Shown in pieces: positions 1 through 6,700 of a stretch of 11,153 bases of DNA (positions are counted from its first letter, which is position 1; each line of letters begins with the position of its first letter). The position numbers and the translations under genes were made by a program. The stretch is taken from the NCBI GenBank assembly GCA_002391565.1, contig DGFH01000127.1:1-11153 (forward strand). The letters run 5' to 3'. The notes beneath the pieces were generated by a model that did no database searches, had not been told where the DNA came from, and saw only the letters and a program-made list of their open reading frames with translations. This stretch comes from Anaerolineales bacterium UBA3905. GTDB lineage: Bacteria > Chloroflexota > Anaerolineae > Caldilineales > Caldilineaceae.

Positions 1-19
1 AGATGTGTATAAGAGACAG
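1..19. other. Sequencing adapter remnant (Tn5/Nextera mosaic end)
   Basis: The first 19 bases, AGATGTGTATAAGAGACAG, are identical to the Tn5 mosaic-end adapter used in Nextera tagmentation libraries. This is untrimmed library sequence at a contig edge and not part of the genome. Real genomic sequence probably begins at base 20, and anything inferred across this junction should be ignored. Confidence 0.96.
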
Positions 20-117
20 GGCTCCACGGCTGGAAACCGGGGAAGATGGTCAGGATGTTGGTGTGGAAGGCGAGGGGTGGGTGAAAGCCGACAAAGTGTG
101 ACATGAGGTTATCCACT
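20..117. other. Contig-edge segment, no firm gene
   Basis: Short stretch between the adapter and the toxin stop codon. On the minus strand an ATG at 104-102 opens a frame that runs to the adapter (28 codons, beginning MSHFVGFHPPLAFH). It could be the start of a gene cut by the contig edge, but there is no Shine-Dalgarno sequence before it and I do not recognise the protein. No repeat or terminator was seen. Confidence 0.3.
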
Positions 118-387
118 CTACCTGAACAAATCTGAGTGCGATCCGGTTCGTTCAAAGATGATCTCATCCGCCCGGGTTTTGTAGATCAGCAGCCAGTCCG
201 GTTCAACGTGGCATTCACGCCGGTCACGGTAGTTGCCGATCAAAGCATGGTCGCGATGGCGGGGAGGTAGCGGCTCTTCGTTTATTAACGTTGTCATGAC
301 CAGTTTTAGCTTTTCCGGGTCTTTGCCACGCCTCAGCATACGCTTCAAGTCTCGCTCGAATTGCCGCGTGTACGTTGGGGTGAGCAT
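118..387 (-). CDS. yafQ: YafQ-family mRNA interferase toxin (RelE superfamily)
   Basis: Toxin of a type II toxin-antitoxin module. By family knowledge it is a ribosome-dependent endoribonuclease that cleaves translated mRNA at the A site and is held inactive by its DinJ/RelB-type antitoxin. The 89-residue length matches the family. All functional residues known from E. coli YafQ have counterparts: His47 in RDHAL, then His60, Asp64 and Trp65 in CHVEPDWLLIYK, and His84 in the C-terminal FERTGSHSDLF motif. The toxin therefore looks catalytically intact. Its ATG (387-385) overlaps the antitoxin TGA by one base (TGATG), so translation is probably coupled and toxin output depends on antitoxin translation. 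No separate ribosome binding site is needed or obvious. Family assignment is strong. Symbol by similarity only. Confidence 0.93.
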   Translation of the reverse strand: MLTPTYTRQFERDLKRMLRRGKDPEKLKLVMTTLINEEPLPPRHRDHALIGNYRDRRECHVEPDWLLIYKTRADEIIFERTGSHSDLFR

Positions 388-647
388 CAGATGCCTAGCT
401 TGGTGAAAAGGTCTTGCTCGTTTTCACAGCGCACCAAATTCTCTCCAGCATCCGTTTCCTCGAACGTCCGCAGGGTAACGTCGTTCGGTATACGCACATC
501 AAAAGGTAGCCCGCGCGCCCACCTGACTTGCTGATAGAACAGCGTAATTGCCTGGGTGGCAGAGAGTCCTAGCGCCTCAAAAATGTCCTCGGCCTCTTGC
601 TTGAGCGCAGGATCGACACGAGCACGAATCATGGCGGATTTTGTCAT
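387..647 (-). CDS. dinJ: DinJ/RelB-family antitoxin
   Basis: Antitoxin partner of the downstream YafQ toxin, 86 residues from the chosen start MTKSAMIRARVDPALK. The N-terminal half (about residues 5-50, with ARVDP, KQEAEDIFEALGLSATQAITLF and GLPFDVRIPN) is the ribbon-helix-helix DNA-binding region typical of RelB/DinJ proteins. The more acidic C-terminal part (about 55-86) is where these antitoxins wrap around the toxin. I chose the ATG at 647-645 because a GGAGG (657-653) lies 5 nt upstream. In-frame ATGs at 680 and 659 would extend the protein by 11 or 4 residues but either lack this site or overlap it. The antitoxin-first order and one-base overlap with the toxin are typical. Together with the palindrome at 673-692 they suggest repression of its own promoter, alone or with toxin. 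Confidence 0.92.
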   Translation of the reverse strand: MTKSAMIRARVDPALKQEAEDIFEALGLSATQAITLFYQQVRWARGLPFDVRIPNDVTLRTFEETDAGENLVRCENEQDLFTKLGI

Positions 648-670
648 CTTAACCTCCATTCTTGATACGA

Positions 671-699
671 AGTGTACCACAAATGGGATACAGCATCAA
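671..699 (-). promoter_or_regulatory. Promoter and probable auto-operator of the toxin-antitoxin operon
   Basis: On the minus strand a -35-like TTGATG (699-694) is separated by exactly 17 bp from a -10-like TACACT (676-671), about 24 bases before the antitoxin start. An imperfect 20-bp palindrome, TGTA-N12-TACA at 673-692 with 7 of 10 positions per arm matching, covers the spacer and most of the -10 box. That is the usual position for the ribbon-helix-helix antitoxin operator in RelB/DinJ systems. Sequence pattern seen directly; function inferred. Confidence 0.6.
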
Positions 700-730
700 G
701 TCATTAACTAGCAAGGGGTCTATTTCACGT

Positions 731-815
731 TTGGGGCAGGAAGCGTGCGTCGCACTGGTCAGCAAGCGTTCCGTAGGCGAGAACGCATTGACCAGTGCGA
801 CGCACGCGCCCCCAA
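731..815. repeat. Large nested inverted repeat (REP/MITE-like)
   Basis: A perfect 19-bp inverted repeat, GCGTGCGTCGCACTGGTCA at 743-761 with its complement at 789-807, encloses a second 6-bp stem, GCGTTC (766-771) with GAACGC (781-786), around a 9-nt loop. Outside a short internal bulge, TTGGGG (731-736) pairs with CCCCAA (810-815). The element is an about 85-bp cruciform or hairpin in non-coding DNA between the toxin-antitoxin operon and the beta-propeller gene. It has no U-tract on either side, so it is not a canonical intrinsic terminator. It resembles repetitive extragenic palindromes or small non-autonomous elements, but no second copy is in the window. Confidence 0.85.
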
Positions 816-873
816 GTTGAAGTACACCCACCAGCAATCACCAGCGTTGAGTGTCCGCCATCCGTGCCCGTAG

Positions 874-892
874 ACGCCGCTCGCAGCGGCGT
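874..892. repeat. Perfect 8-bp GC-rich hairpin
   Basis: ACGCCGCT and AGCGGCGT flank a 3-nt loop (CGC). It lies 52 bases beyond the stop codon of the beta-propeller gene and could stall RNA polymerase or protect the mRNA 3' end. No T-run follows on either strand, so a classical terminator call is not supported. The rest of 816-944 holds no gene I can support. Confidence 0.6.
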
Positions 893-944
893 GATCTCGC
901 GTCCCAACGCGCGCCACTCTCACACCAGGAATCTACGGCTGCCT

Positions 945-1775
945 TCACGCAACCCCAAACACCCCATCCATCCCCCCCGCCAGCACGCCGCGTTCCGTCG
1001 CCAGGAAGGTGAGGGCGGGCGGGAGATCGAGCGGCGTCCACGCATGACCGTCGGCTGAGCGCCAGATGCGTTCGGCGTCGCTGAGCAGCCAGCCGCCGCC
1101 GGGCAGCGCCAGCAGCGCGTTGACGACTTCCGGAGCGCCGGCGACCGGTGCAAAGCTGTAGCCGCCGTCATCCGAGCGCCACAGCCCGCCGCCTTCGGTG
1201 CCGGCCAGAACTGCGCCGCCCGCATGAAAATCGGGGGCGACCGCCAGCGTCAACACCGGCGCGGGCATCGTTGCAACCTGCTTCCAGCCGCGCCCGCCAT
1301 TGGGCGAACGATAGACGCCGCCCAGTGCGCCGGCAAAAACGACTTGCACCGGCGGCCACGCACCAGCGGGCTGCACCGGCGCCCAGGCCAGCGATAGCAC
1401 TTCGAAGTCGAACAGGCCGAAATTGCAGACGCTCCAATGACGTCCGTGATTGACGCTGCGCAACACGCCTCCGCCTGCCGTACCTGCCAACAGCACGCCG
1501 TTATGTTGATGATCCGGGTCGGCGGCCAGGCAAACAACGGGCGCTGTGACCCCGTCCAGCCAGCTCGCCTGCCAGCCGCCGTCGGGCGTGGTGTAGGCAA
1601 GTCCATACGTGGCGCCGCCAACAAAGAGACGTTCTCCATCATGATAGCAGCACGCAGGCTGCGCGTCGGGCTGGGGGACGGCGGTCAGGTTGCCACGATC
1701 GACAGTGAAGAGACCTTCCGGGCCAAGCGCCCAGATGGCGTCGTGAGCTTGAGTCAGAGCAAGAATCACAGGCAT
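945..1775 (-). CDS. Asp-box (BNR/Ycf48-like) beta-propeller protein
   Basis: A 276-residue protein with no signal peptide or membrane segment, probably cytoplasmic. It contains at least five Asp-box type turns at regular spacing: TPDGGW (about 63-68), SVNHGRHW (107-114), SPNGGRGW (157-164), SDDGGYSF (201-208) and SADGHAW (240-246). Each follows a short strand such as VLLAGTAGGGVLR, VVFAGALGGVYR or VLAGTEGGGLWR. This is the signature of sialidase/Ycf48/sortilin-type beta-propellers, which act as binding scaffolds. No sialidase catalytic residues are apparent, so an enzyme call is not justified. The ATG at 1775 lies 8 nt after the chaperonin-like stop (1786-1784), with no clear Shine-Dalgarno, so translation probably depends on coupling. 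The open frame extends upstream to 2195, but that part only mirrors the chaperonin gene in another frame. Binding partner unknown; the neighbour is the obvious candidate. Confidence 0.82.
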   Translation of the reverse strand: MPVILALTQAHDAIWALGPEGLFTVDRGNLTAVPQPDAQPACCYHDGERLFVGGATYGLAYTTPDGGWQASWLDGVTAPVVCLAADPDHQHNGVLLAGTAGGGVLRSVNHGRHWSVCNFGLFDFEVLSLAWAPVQPAGAWPPVQVVFAGALGGVYRSPNGGRGWKQVATMPAPVLTLAVAPDFHAGGAVLAGTEGGGLWRSDDGGYSFAPVAGAPEVVNALLALPGGGWLLSDAERIWRSADGHAWTPLDLPPALTFLATERGVLAGGMDGVFGVA

Positions 1776-1783
1776 AAGATAGT

Positions 1784-3451
1784 TCAGGGCGTCAGGCTTT
1801 GTTGGGGTTTGCGATGATAGACAATGGTATCGGTGCTTAACATCATGGCGCCGCCGCTCACTGCAGCCTGTAATACGGCGATGAGCACATCGGTGGCGTC
1901 GAGTAGACCATGCTGTTGGGCATCGACGACGGCGGCTGTCGTCACGTCGTAGGACGCGGGCGCACCCAACTCGGCAAGCTGGTGAAGATAGACCGCTGGC
2001 GCAGTTACACCGCCATTGATCAGAATCTGCCGTTGCGGCGCGGTCAGCGCCTGCGCCAACACGCGCATGCCCAGCGCACAATCCGTTTCGCTTTCTTGCG
2101 CCGCTGCGTCCAACACAGCGGATTGGCAATGCAACAACGCAGCGCCGCCGCCCGCCACCACACCGCCACGCTGCACGGCCGAGAGCACCTTCCACGCGCG
2201 TTCAGCCTGGGCGCGGCGCAGGTCACGCGCTGGCTGATGATAGGCGCCGATCTTGAGAATGCCGATGCCACCCGTTAGCGCAGCCAGACGCCGCGTCAGC
2301 ACGGGGCGTTCCTCGTCATCGTAGGGCAGCTGCGCCAAACGACCGCTCAGCTCAGCGATCTGCGTCTGGATAAGGCCACGACGGGCGCCTTCCATGGTGA
2401 GCACCAGGTTATTGCCGCCAAACTCCACGCGCTGCGCCGCGCCCAGGTCTTCGGCGCGCGCGGTTTGGGCTGTGCGCTCGCCCAGCTCCCCCAGGATGGC
2501 GGCGCCCGTCATGAGGGAGAGGTCTTGCAAGGCGAAGCGTCGTTCGTCGCCCACCGCTTTGGGCTTGACCGCCAGAATGGCCAGCTTGCGTTTGTCTGGG
2601 GGCTGCATGTGGTTGGCGACCAGCACGTTGAGCGCAGCGCCGGAGACATCGGGGGCGAAGATCAACAATCCCTTGCGCCCGGTCGCTACAGCTGCTTCCA
2701 ATAGAGCGACAGCGTGCGCCGCCTCGGTGAGCGGCTTATCGAGCAGCGCTACTGCCGGCGCTGCGAGTACGGCGCGCTTGCGTTCTGGCTCCGAGTAGAA
2801 GTACATACTGTTGATCTCGGCGCCATAGTGCGCGCCGCCCAGGTACTGTCGTTCCAGGTAGGGCGCCACGTAGGACTCGATTTGCAGGTGGCCGTCAGCG
2901 CCAAGCAAATAGCTCATCTCACCCAGGACGGCGGCCAGGTCATCATCTTGCATCACCGTGCGGGCGACGGCGGCCAGGCTGCGCTCGCCTGTGACCGGGC
3001 GGCTTTGCCTGCGCAAAGCGGCGACAGCCACGTCAGCAGCGCGCCGAATGCCATCATTGAGCCGCATGGCGTTAGCGCCTGCAGCGATCTGACGCATCCC
3101 CTCTTCCACCAGCGCCCGCAACAGCACGACGGCGGTGGCGCCGCCGTCGCCCACCTGCTGTTCCAGGCGCCAGACTGTGCTGCGCAACAACATGGCGCCG
3201 ATGTCGAGGTCAGGGCTGCCCAAGCCGAGGATGCGGCGCAGGGTGGTGGCGGCGTCGTCGAGGACTTCGACTTTACGCCGGGCGGCGTCGAAACTCATCA
3301 CCGGCCCACCGGTTGGTCCCAGGGTGGGGGCCAGCATATCCGCCAGTTTCACCATACCGGCGAAGAAGTGTTGACGTGTGTCGGGTTGGAATGCAAGCGC
3401 GGGACGGGTTACAGCACTGGATGGTCGAGACGGACGTGACGTTCGTTGCAT
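1784..3451 (-). CDS. Divergent GroEL/Cpn60-like chaperonin paralogue with altered ATPase site
   Basis: A 555-residue protein colinear with GroEL along its length: TLGPTGGPV (43-51) for TLGPKGRNV, GDGGATAVVL (101-110) for GDGTTTATVL, PDVSGAALNVLV (267-278) for EDVEGEALATLV, VVAGGGAAL (431-439) for VVAGGGVAL, and GLLDATDV (515-522) for GILDPTKV. Aspartates matching GroEL D52 and D87 are kept (D66, D102), as is the GGG loop. However, an ungapped alignment from IGA (401) to GGG puts Arg418 at the catalytic D398 position. K34, K51, two threonines after D87 and the NAA motif are also changed (T, D, G-A, D-V-T). The C terminus (YHRKPQQSLTP) lacks the GGM tail. No groES is adjacent and no CIRCE operator was seen. 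It is therefore probably a specialised chaperonin-like protein with weak or absent ATP hydrolysis, not the housekeeping GroEL. It heads an operon with the beta-propeller gene. The start at 3451 lacks a good Shine-Dalgarno and is moderately certain; the next in-frame ATG (residue 33) would remove conserved sequence. Confidence 0.88.
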   Translation of the reverse strand: MQRTSRPSRPSSAVTRPALAFQPDTRQHFFAGMVKLADMLAPTLGPTGGPVMSFDAARRKVEVLDDAATTLRRILGLGSPDLDIGAMLLRSTVWRLEQQVGDGGATAVVLLRALVEEGMRQIAAGANAMRLNDGIRRAADVAVAALRRQSRPVTGERSLAAVARTVMQDDDLAAVLGEMSYLLGADGHLQIESYVAPYLERQYLGGAHYGAEINSMYFYSEPERKRAVLAAPAVALLDKPLTEAAHAVALLEAAVATGRKGLLIFAPDVSGAALNVLVANHMQPPDKRKLAILAVKPKAVGDERRFALQDLSLMTGAAILGELGERTAQTARAEDLGAAQRVEFGGNNLVLTMEGARRGLIQTQIAELSGRLAQLPYDDEERPVLTRRLAALTGGIGILKIGAYHQPARDLRRAQAERAWKVLSAVQRGGVVAGGGAALLHCQSAVLDAAAQESETDCALGMRVLAQALTAPQRQILINGGVTAPAVYLHQLAELGAPASYDVTTAAVVDAQQHGLLDATDVLIAVLQAAVSGGAMMLSTDTIVYHRKPQQSLTP

Positions 3452-3528
3452 GGAATCAAAAACGACATGTTGAATGGATGATGCTCATGATCAGGCATGG
3501 TGGGCGGAGGCGACTCCCAACCTGCGCC

Positions 3529-3557
3529 ATCCTACCGCAGCCAGTGGATTTCGTCAA
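3529..3557 (-). promoter_or_regulatory. Candidate promoter of the chaperonin-like/propeller operon
   Basis: On the minus strand TTGACG (3557-3552) and TAGGAT (3534-3529) are spaced by 17 bp, giving a leader of about 70 nt before the chaperonin-like start. A second, weaker possibility uses TTGACA at 3626-3621 with a poor -10 (GAGATT, 3603-3598). No CIRCE-type inverted repeat is present, which argues against HrcA heat-shock control. Confidence 0.45.
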
Positions 3558-3640
3558 ACAATGGCGGGATGATTGGATCGTGCAATTGTGCGCCAGGAAT
3601 CTCAGAAAGGGTTTGGCGATTGTCAACATTGACGCCAAGT

Positions 3641-3674
3641 CGCAGAGACGCAGAGATGCACAGAGGCAAGACAA
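3641..3674. repeat. Short degenerate tandem repeat (CGCAGAGA-type)
   Basis: Units CGCAGAGA, CGCAGAGA, TGCACAGA and GGCAAGAC follow each other in the gap between the kinase and chaperonin-like genes. From memory, similar CGCAGAGACGCAGAG strings recur in intergenic DNA of many environmental bacteria, including Chloroflexota and cyanobacteria. The function is unknown. The rest of 3452-3739 shows only the promoter candidates. Confidence 0.6.
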
Positions 3675-3739
3675 CAAGGAAGACATGAGCAGACGCCTGA
3701 TGCGCCACACCTGACGGGTGATGTGTGACCTTTGGCTCC

Positions 3740-6700
3740 TCACGCCGCCAGTTGCCCAATGCGATGCAGGGCGGCCAGGAGTTTGTCTGGCTGAACGGGT
3801 TTGCTCACATAATCGTTCATGCCGCTTTCCAGGTAAGTGCGGCGTTGATCGTCGAAGGCATTGGCGGTCATGGCGATGATATACGGCTGGCGACTGGCGG
3901 GCAGGTTGCGACGGATAATGCGAGTGGCTTCCACGCCATCCATTTCAGGCATCTGCACATCCATCATCACAACGTCGTACTCCTGTCGTTGCAACGCCTC
4001 CACAGCTTGACGGCCATCACTGACCATGTCGGCGCGGTAACCAAGACGACTCAACATTGTCTTGATGACCTTTTGATTGACCAGGTTGTCTTCGGCCACC
4101 AAAATCCGCAGTGGCAAACGGTCTGCCATCTGACGATCCCAGTGATTGGCGTGTGTTGCTTTTGGCTCTGTTTGAGTTTGGCCCCACAACGACAACAAGG
4201 CATCGCGTAGCAAGGCGGATTTAATCGGTTTGCGCAGGTGAGCAACAATACCGGCGGCGCGCAGGGTAGTGGCGGCAACGTCCATCGAGGTCAGCAACAA
4301 CAGTCTTGGCGCTGTCTCACCCAGCCGCCGCTTGATCTCCTCAGCCAGCATCACACCATCCATGTCCGGCATCTGCAGATCGAGCAGCACGACATCGAAG
4401 GGCGACTCTGCTGCCAGAACTTCTAGTGCGGCAGCGCCAGAAGAGACCGCCGTTGGCGCCATTTGCCACTGAAACAAATGGTGACACAAAATCTTCTGGT
4501 TAGTCAGATTGTCGTCTACGACCAGGACGCGCTTGCCCACCAGCGTCTCTGGGGGAGCAGTTGGAATCGACGCAGCCTGGTTCGGGGCGCCTGGCAATGT
4601 CAGCGTCACATGAAACGTGGAACCGCGCCCAACGCCTTCGCTTTCCACCCAGATCGCGCCGCCCATCAACTCGATGAGGCGGCGCGAGATCGCCAGCCCC
4701 AGCCCGGTGCCGCCAAAGCGCCGCGTCGTCGAGGCGTCCAACTGACTGAAGGACTGGAAGAGTTGCGCCTGGCGCTCCGGCGGAATGCCGATGCCGCTAT
4801 CCTGCACCTCGAAATGCAACTTGTACTGCGGCAGGCCGCCGTTGACAGCAGGCGGCGTCGGCTCGGCATGTAGACGCAGGTTGACCTCGCCGTGATCGGT
4901 GAATTTCACCGCATTGCTCAGGAGATTCACCAATACCTGGCGCAGGCGCGTCGAATCACCGACCACCATCTCAGGCGGCTCACCTTGCGCGACATAGGTC
5001 AGTTCCAGTTGTTTGTGCGCTGCCTGCAGCGAGACCAGATCGAGCGCCGACTCGATACAGGAGAGCAGGGCAAAGGGATGATGCTCCAATTCAAGTTTGC
5101 CAGATTCGATCTTGGAGAAGTCGAGAATGTCGTTGATGATCGACAAGAGATTTTCACTGCTACTGCGCACAGTTTCCACGAAGTCATGCTGTTCGGCGGT
5201 GAGCGGTGTACTCAGCAACAGGCTGGTCATGCCGATGATGGCGTTCATGGGGGTGCGAATCTCATGGCTCATGTTCGCCAGGAACTCGCTCTTGGCCTGC
5301 GTGGCCGCTTCCGCCGCCTCCTTGGCCAGGCGCATCGTCTCCTGCGCTTCGCGTCGCACCGTGATGTCACGCGTGACGCCCAGGATGCCAACCGGCTGCT
5401 GCTGGTCGTACATCACTTGCAACGACGTATCAGTCCACACCTGGCTGTGATCTTTACGCTCCACGACAATTTCCAGGTCGAGCACTGGAGCCACCGCGCC
5501 GCTGCGACTGGCGTTCACCAATTGCGCCAGCGCATCGCGCACCACTGTGCGTGATGCGGCCGCGATCGGACATGGCATCGCCTGCCCCACTACCTCCTCA
5601 GCGGTGTAGCCTATCAATCGAGCCACAGACGGGCTGCAATAGAGCACCTTCAGGTCAAAGTCTAACATCCAGATCACGTCGGAGGCGTTCTCGGCCAGCA
5701 GGCGATAGCGACGTTCGCTCTCACGCAGGCGCTCGTCCATAGAGCGGCGTTCGGTGATGTCATTGAAGATGCTGAAGATCGCCTGCTCGCCGGCAAATTC
5801 AACAGGGATGGCAGACATCAGCACCCACAAGCGGCGTCCCAGCGCAGTCTGCATTTGCACCTCGACATTGAGGACGCGATGCTCGGTGCGCAAACGCTGC
5901 AAGATTATCTGGCGATCGGCGCTATTGACGTAGAAATCCTGAGCGACAAGTGCAGCGCGCGGCATTCCTGCCACTTCAAAGAGCGCCTCCGCCGAGGCAT
6001 TGCTGTACAAAACTTGCCCGCTCTCTACAGATGTAACCAGGGCGGGGAAAGGAGCATGGTCGATCAGGGTGCGATAGCGGCGTTCACTCTCCTGCAACTT
6101 GCGCCAGGCCTGATTGCGTTCGGTAATATCCTGCATGACTGTCAGCGCACGGATGGGTTGGCCATTGGCGTCGCGTTCGGCAATCGCCGCCACCAGCGCC
6201 TCAATCACGGCGCCGTCACGGCGAATGAACTCATAGGGCAGTTCTTTGATAGGATCATCGGCAAAGAAGGCAGGCAACCAGCCTTCGCGCGCCCGCTGAC
6301 GCGATGCCTCCGTCATGAATTCGGTAATCTGGTGGCCGATGACCTGGTCGGGCGTATAGCCCATCTGCTCCAACCAATAGTCGGTGACGCTGATGATGCG
6401 CCCCTTACGGTCGATGGAATGCAGCATAGCCGGCGTCTTGGTGTACAGGGTGCGATAGCGCTCTTCACTTTCACGCAACTCTTTTTCGGCGCGTTTGCGG
6501 TCGGTCACATCATGCAACAGCAGCAGGGCGCCAAGCGGGCGATTCCCATGCGCGCGCAGTACGGAGGAACGCACTTCCAGCGTCGCGCCGGAAGGCATCG
6601 TCACTTCAGCGACGGCGCCGGAACGGTTCACACGCCCGATCTGATGTGCAATCAGAGCGCCAGCTTCGCTGACATCGAACAGTGGGCGCCCAACGGCAGT

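Noticed and set aside
20..104. Truncated minus-strand frame starting at 104
   Set aside because: Only 28 codons, no Shine-Dalgarno, and it runs into adapter sequence; it cannot be supported as a gene.
743..892. Intrinsic terminators at the 743-807 and 874-892 hairpins
   Set aside because: Neither hairpin is followed by a T-run on either strand.
1776..2195. N-terminal extension of the beta-propeller frame (140 extra residues)
   Set aside because: It lies wholly over the end of the chaperonin-like gene in another frame, is Arg/Cys-rich and low in recognisable structure. The propeller fold begins at the ATG at 1775.
2714..3439. 241-residue plus-strand open frame
   Set aside because: Antisense to the chaperonin-like gene, whose frame shows clear family motifs. 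This one shows none.
3452..3739. CIRCE/HrcA operator upstream of the chaperonin-like gene
   Set aside because: No TTAGCACTC-N9-GAGTGCTAA-like repeat is present. The small inverted repeat GTCAA-CA-TTGAC near 3620-3631 is unrelated.
4892..5554. 220-residue plus-strand open frame
   Set aside because: Antisense shadow of the HisKA/ATPase region of the kinase; no domain or ribosome binding site.
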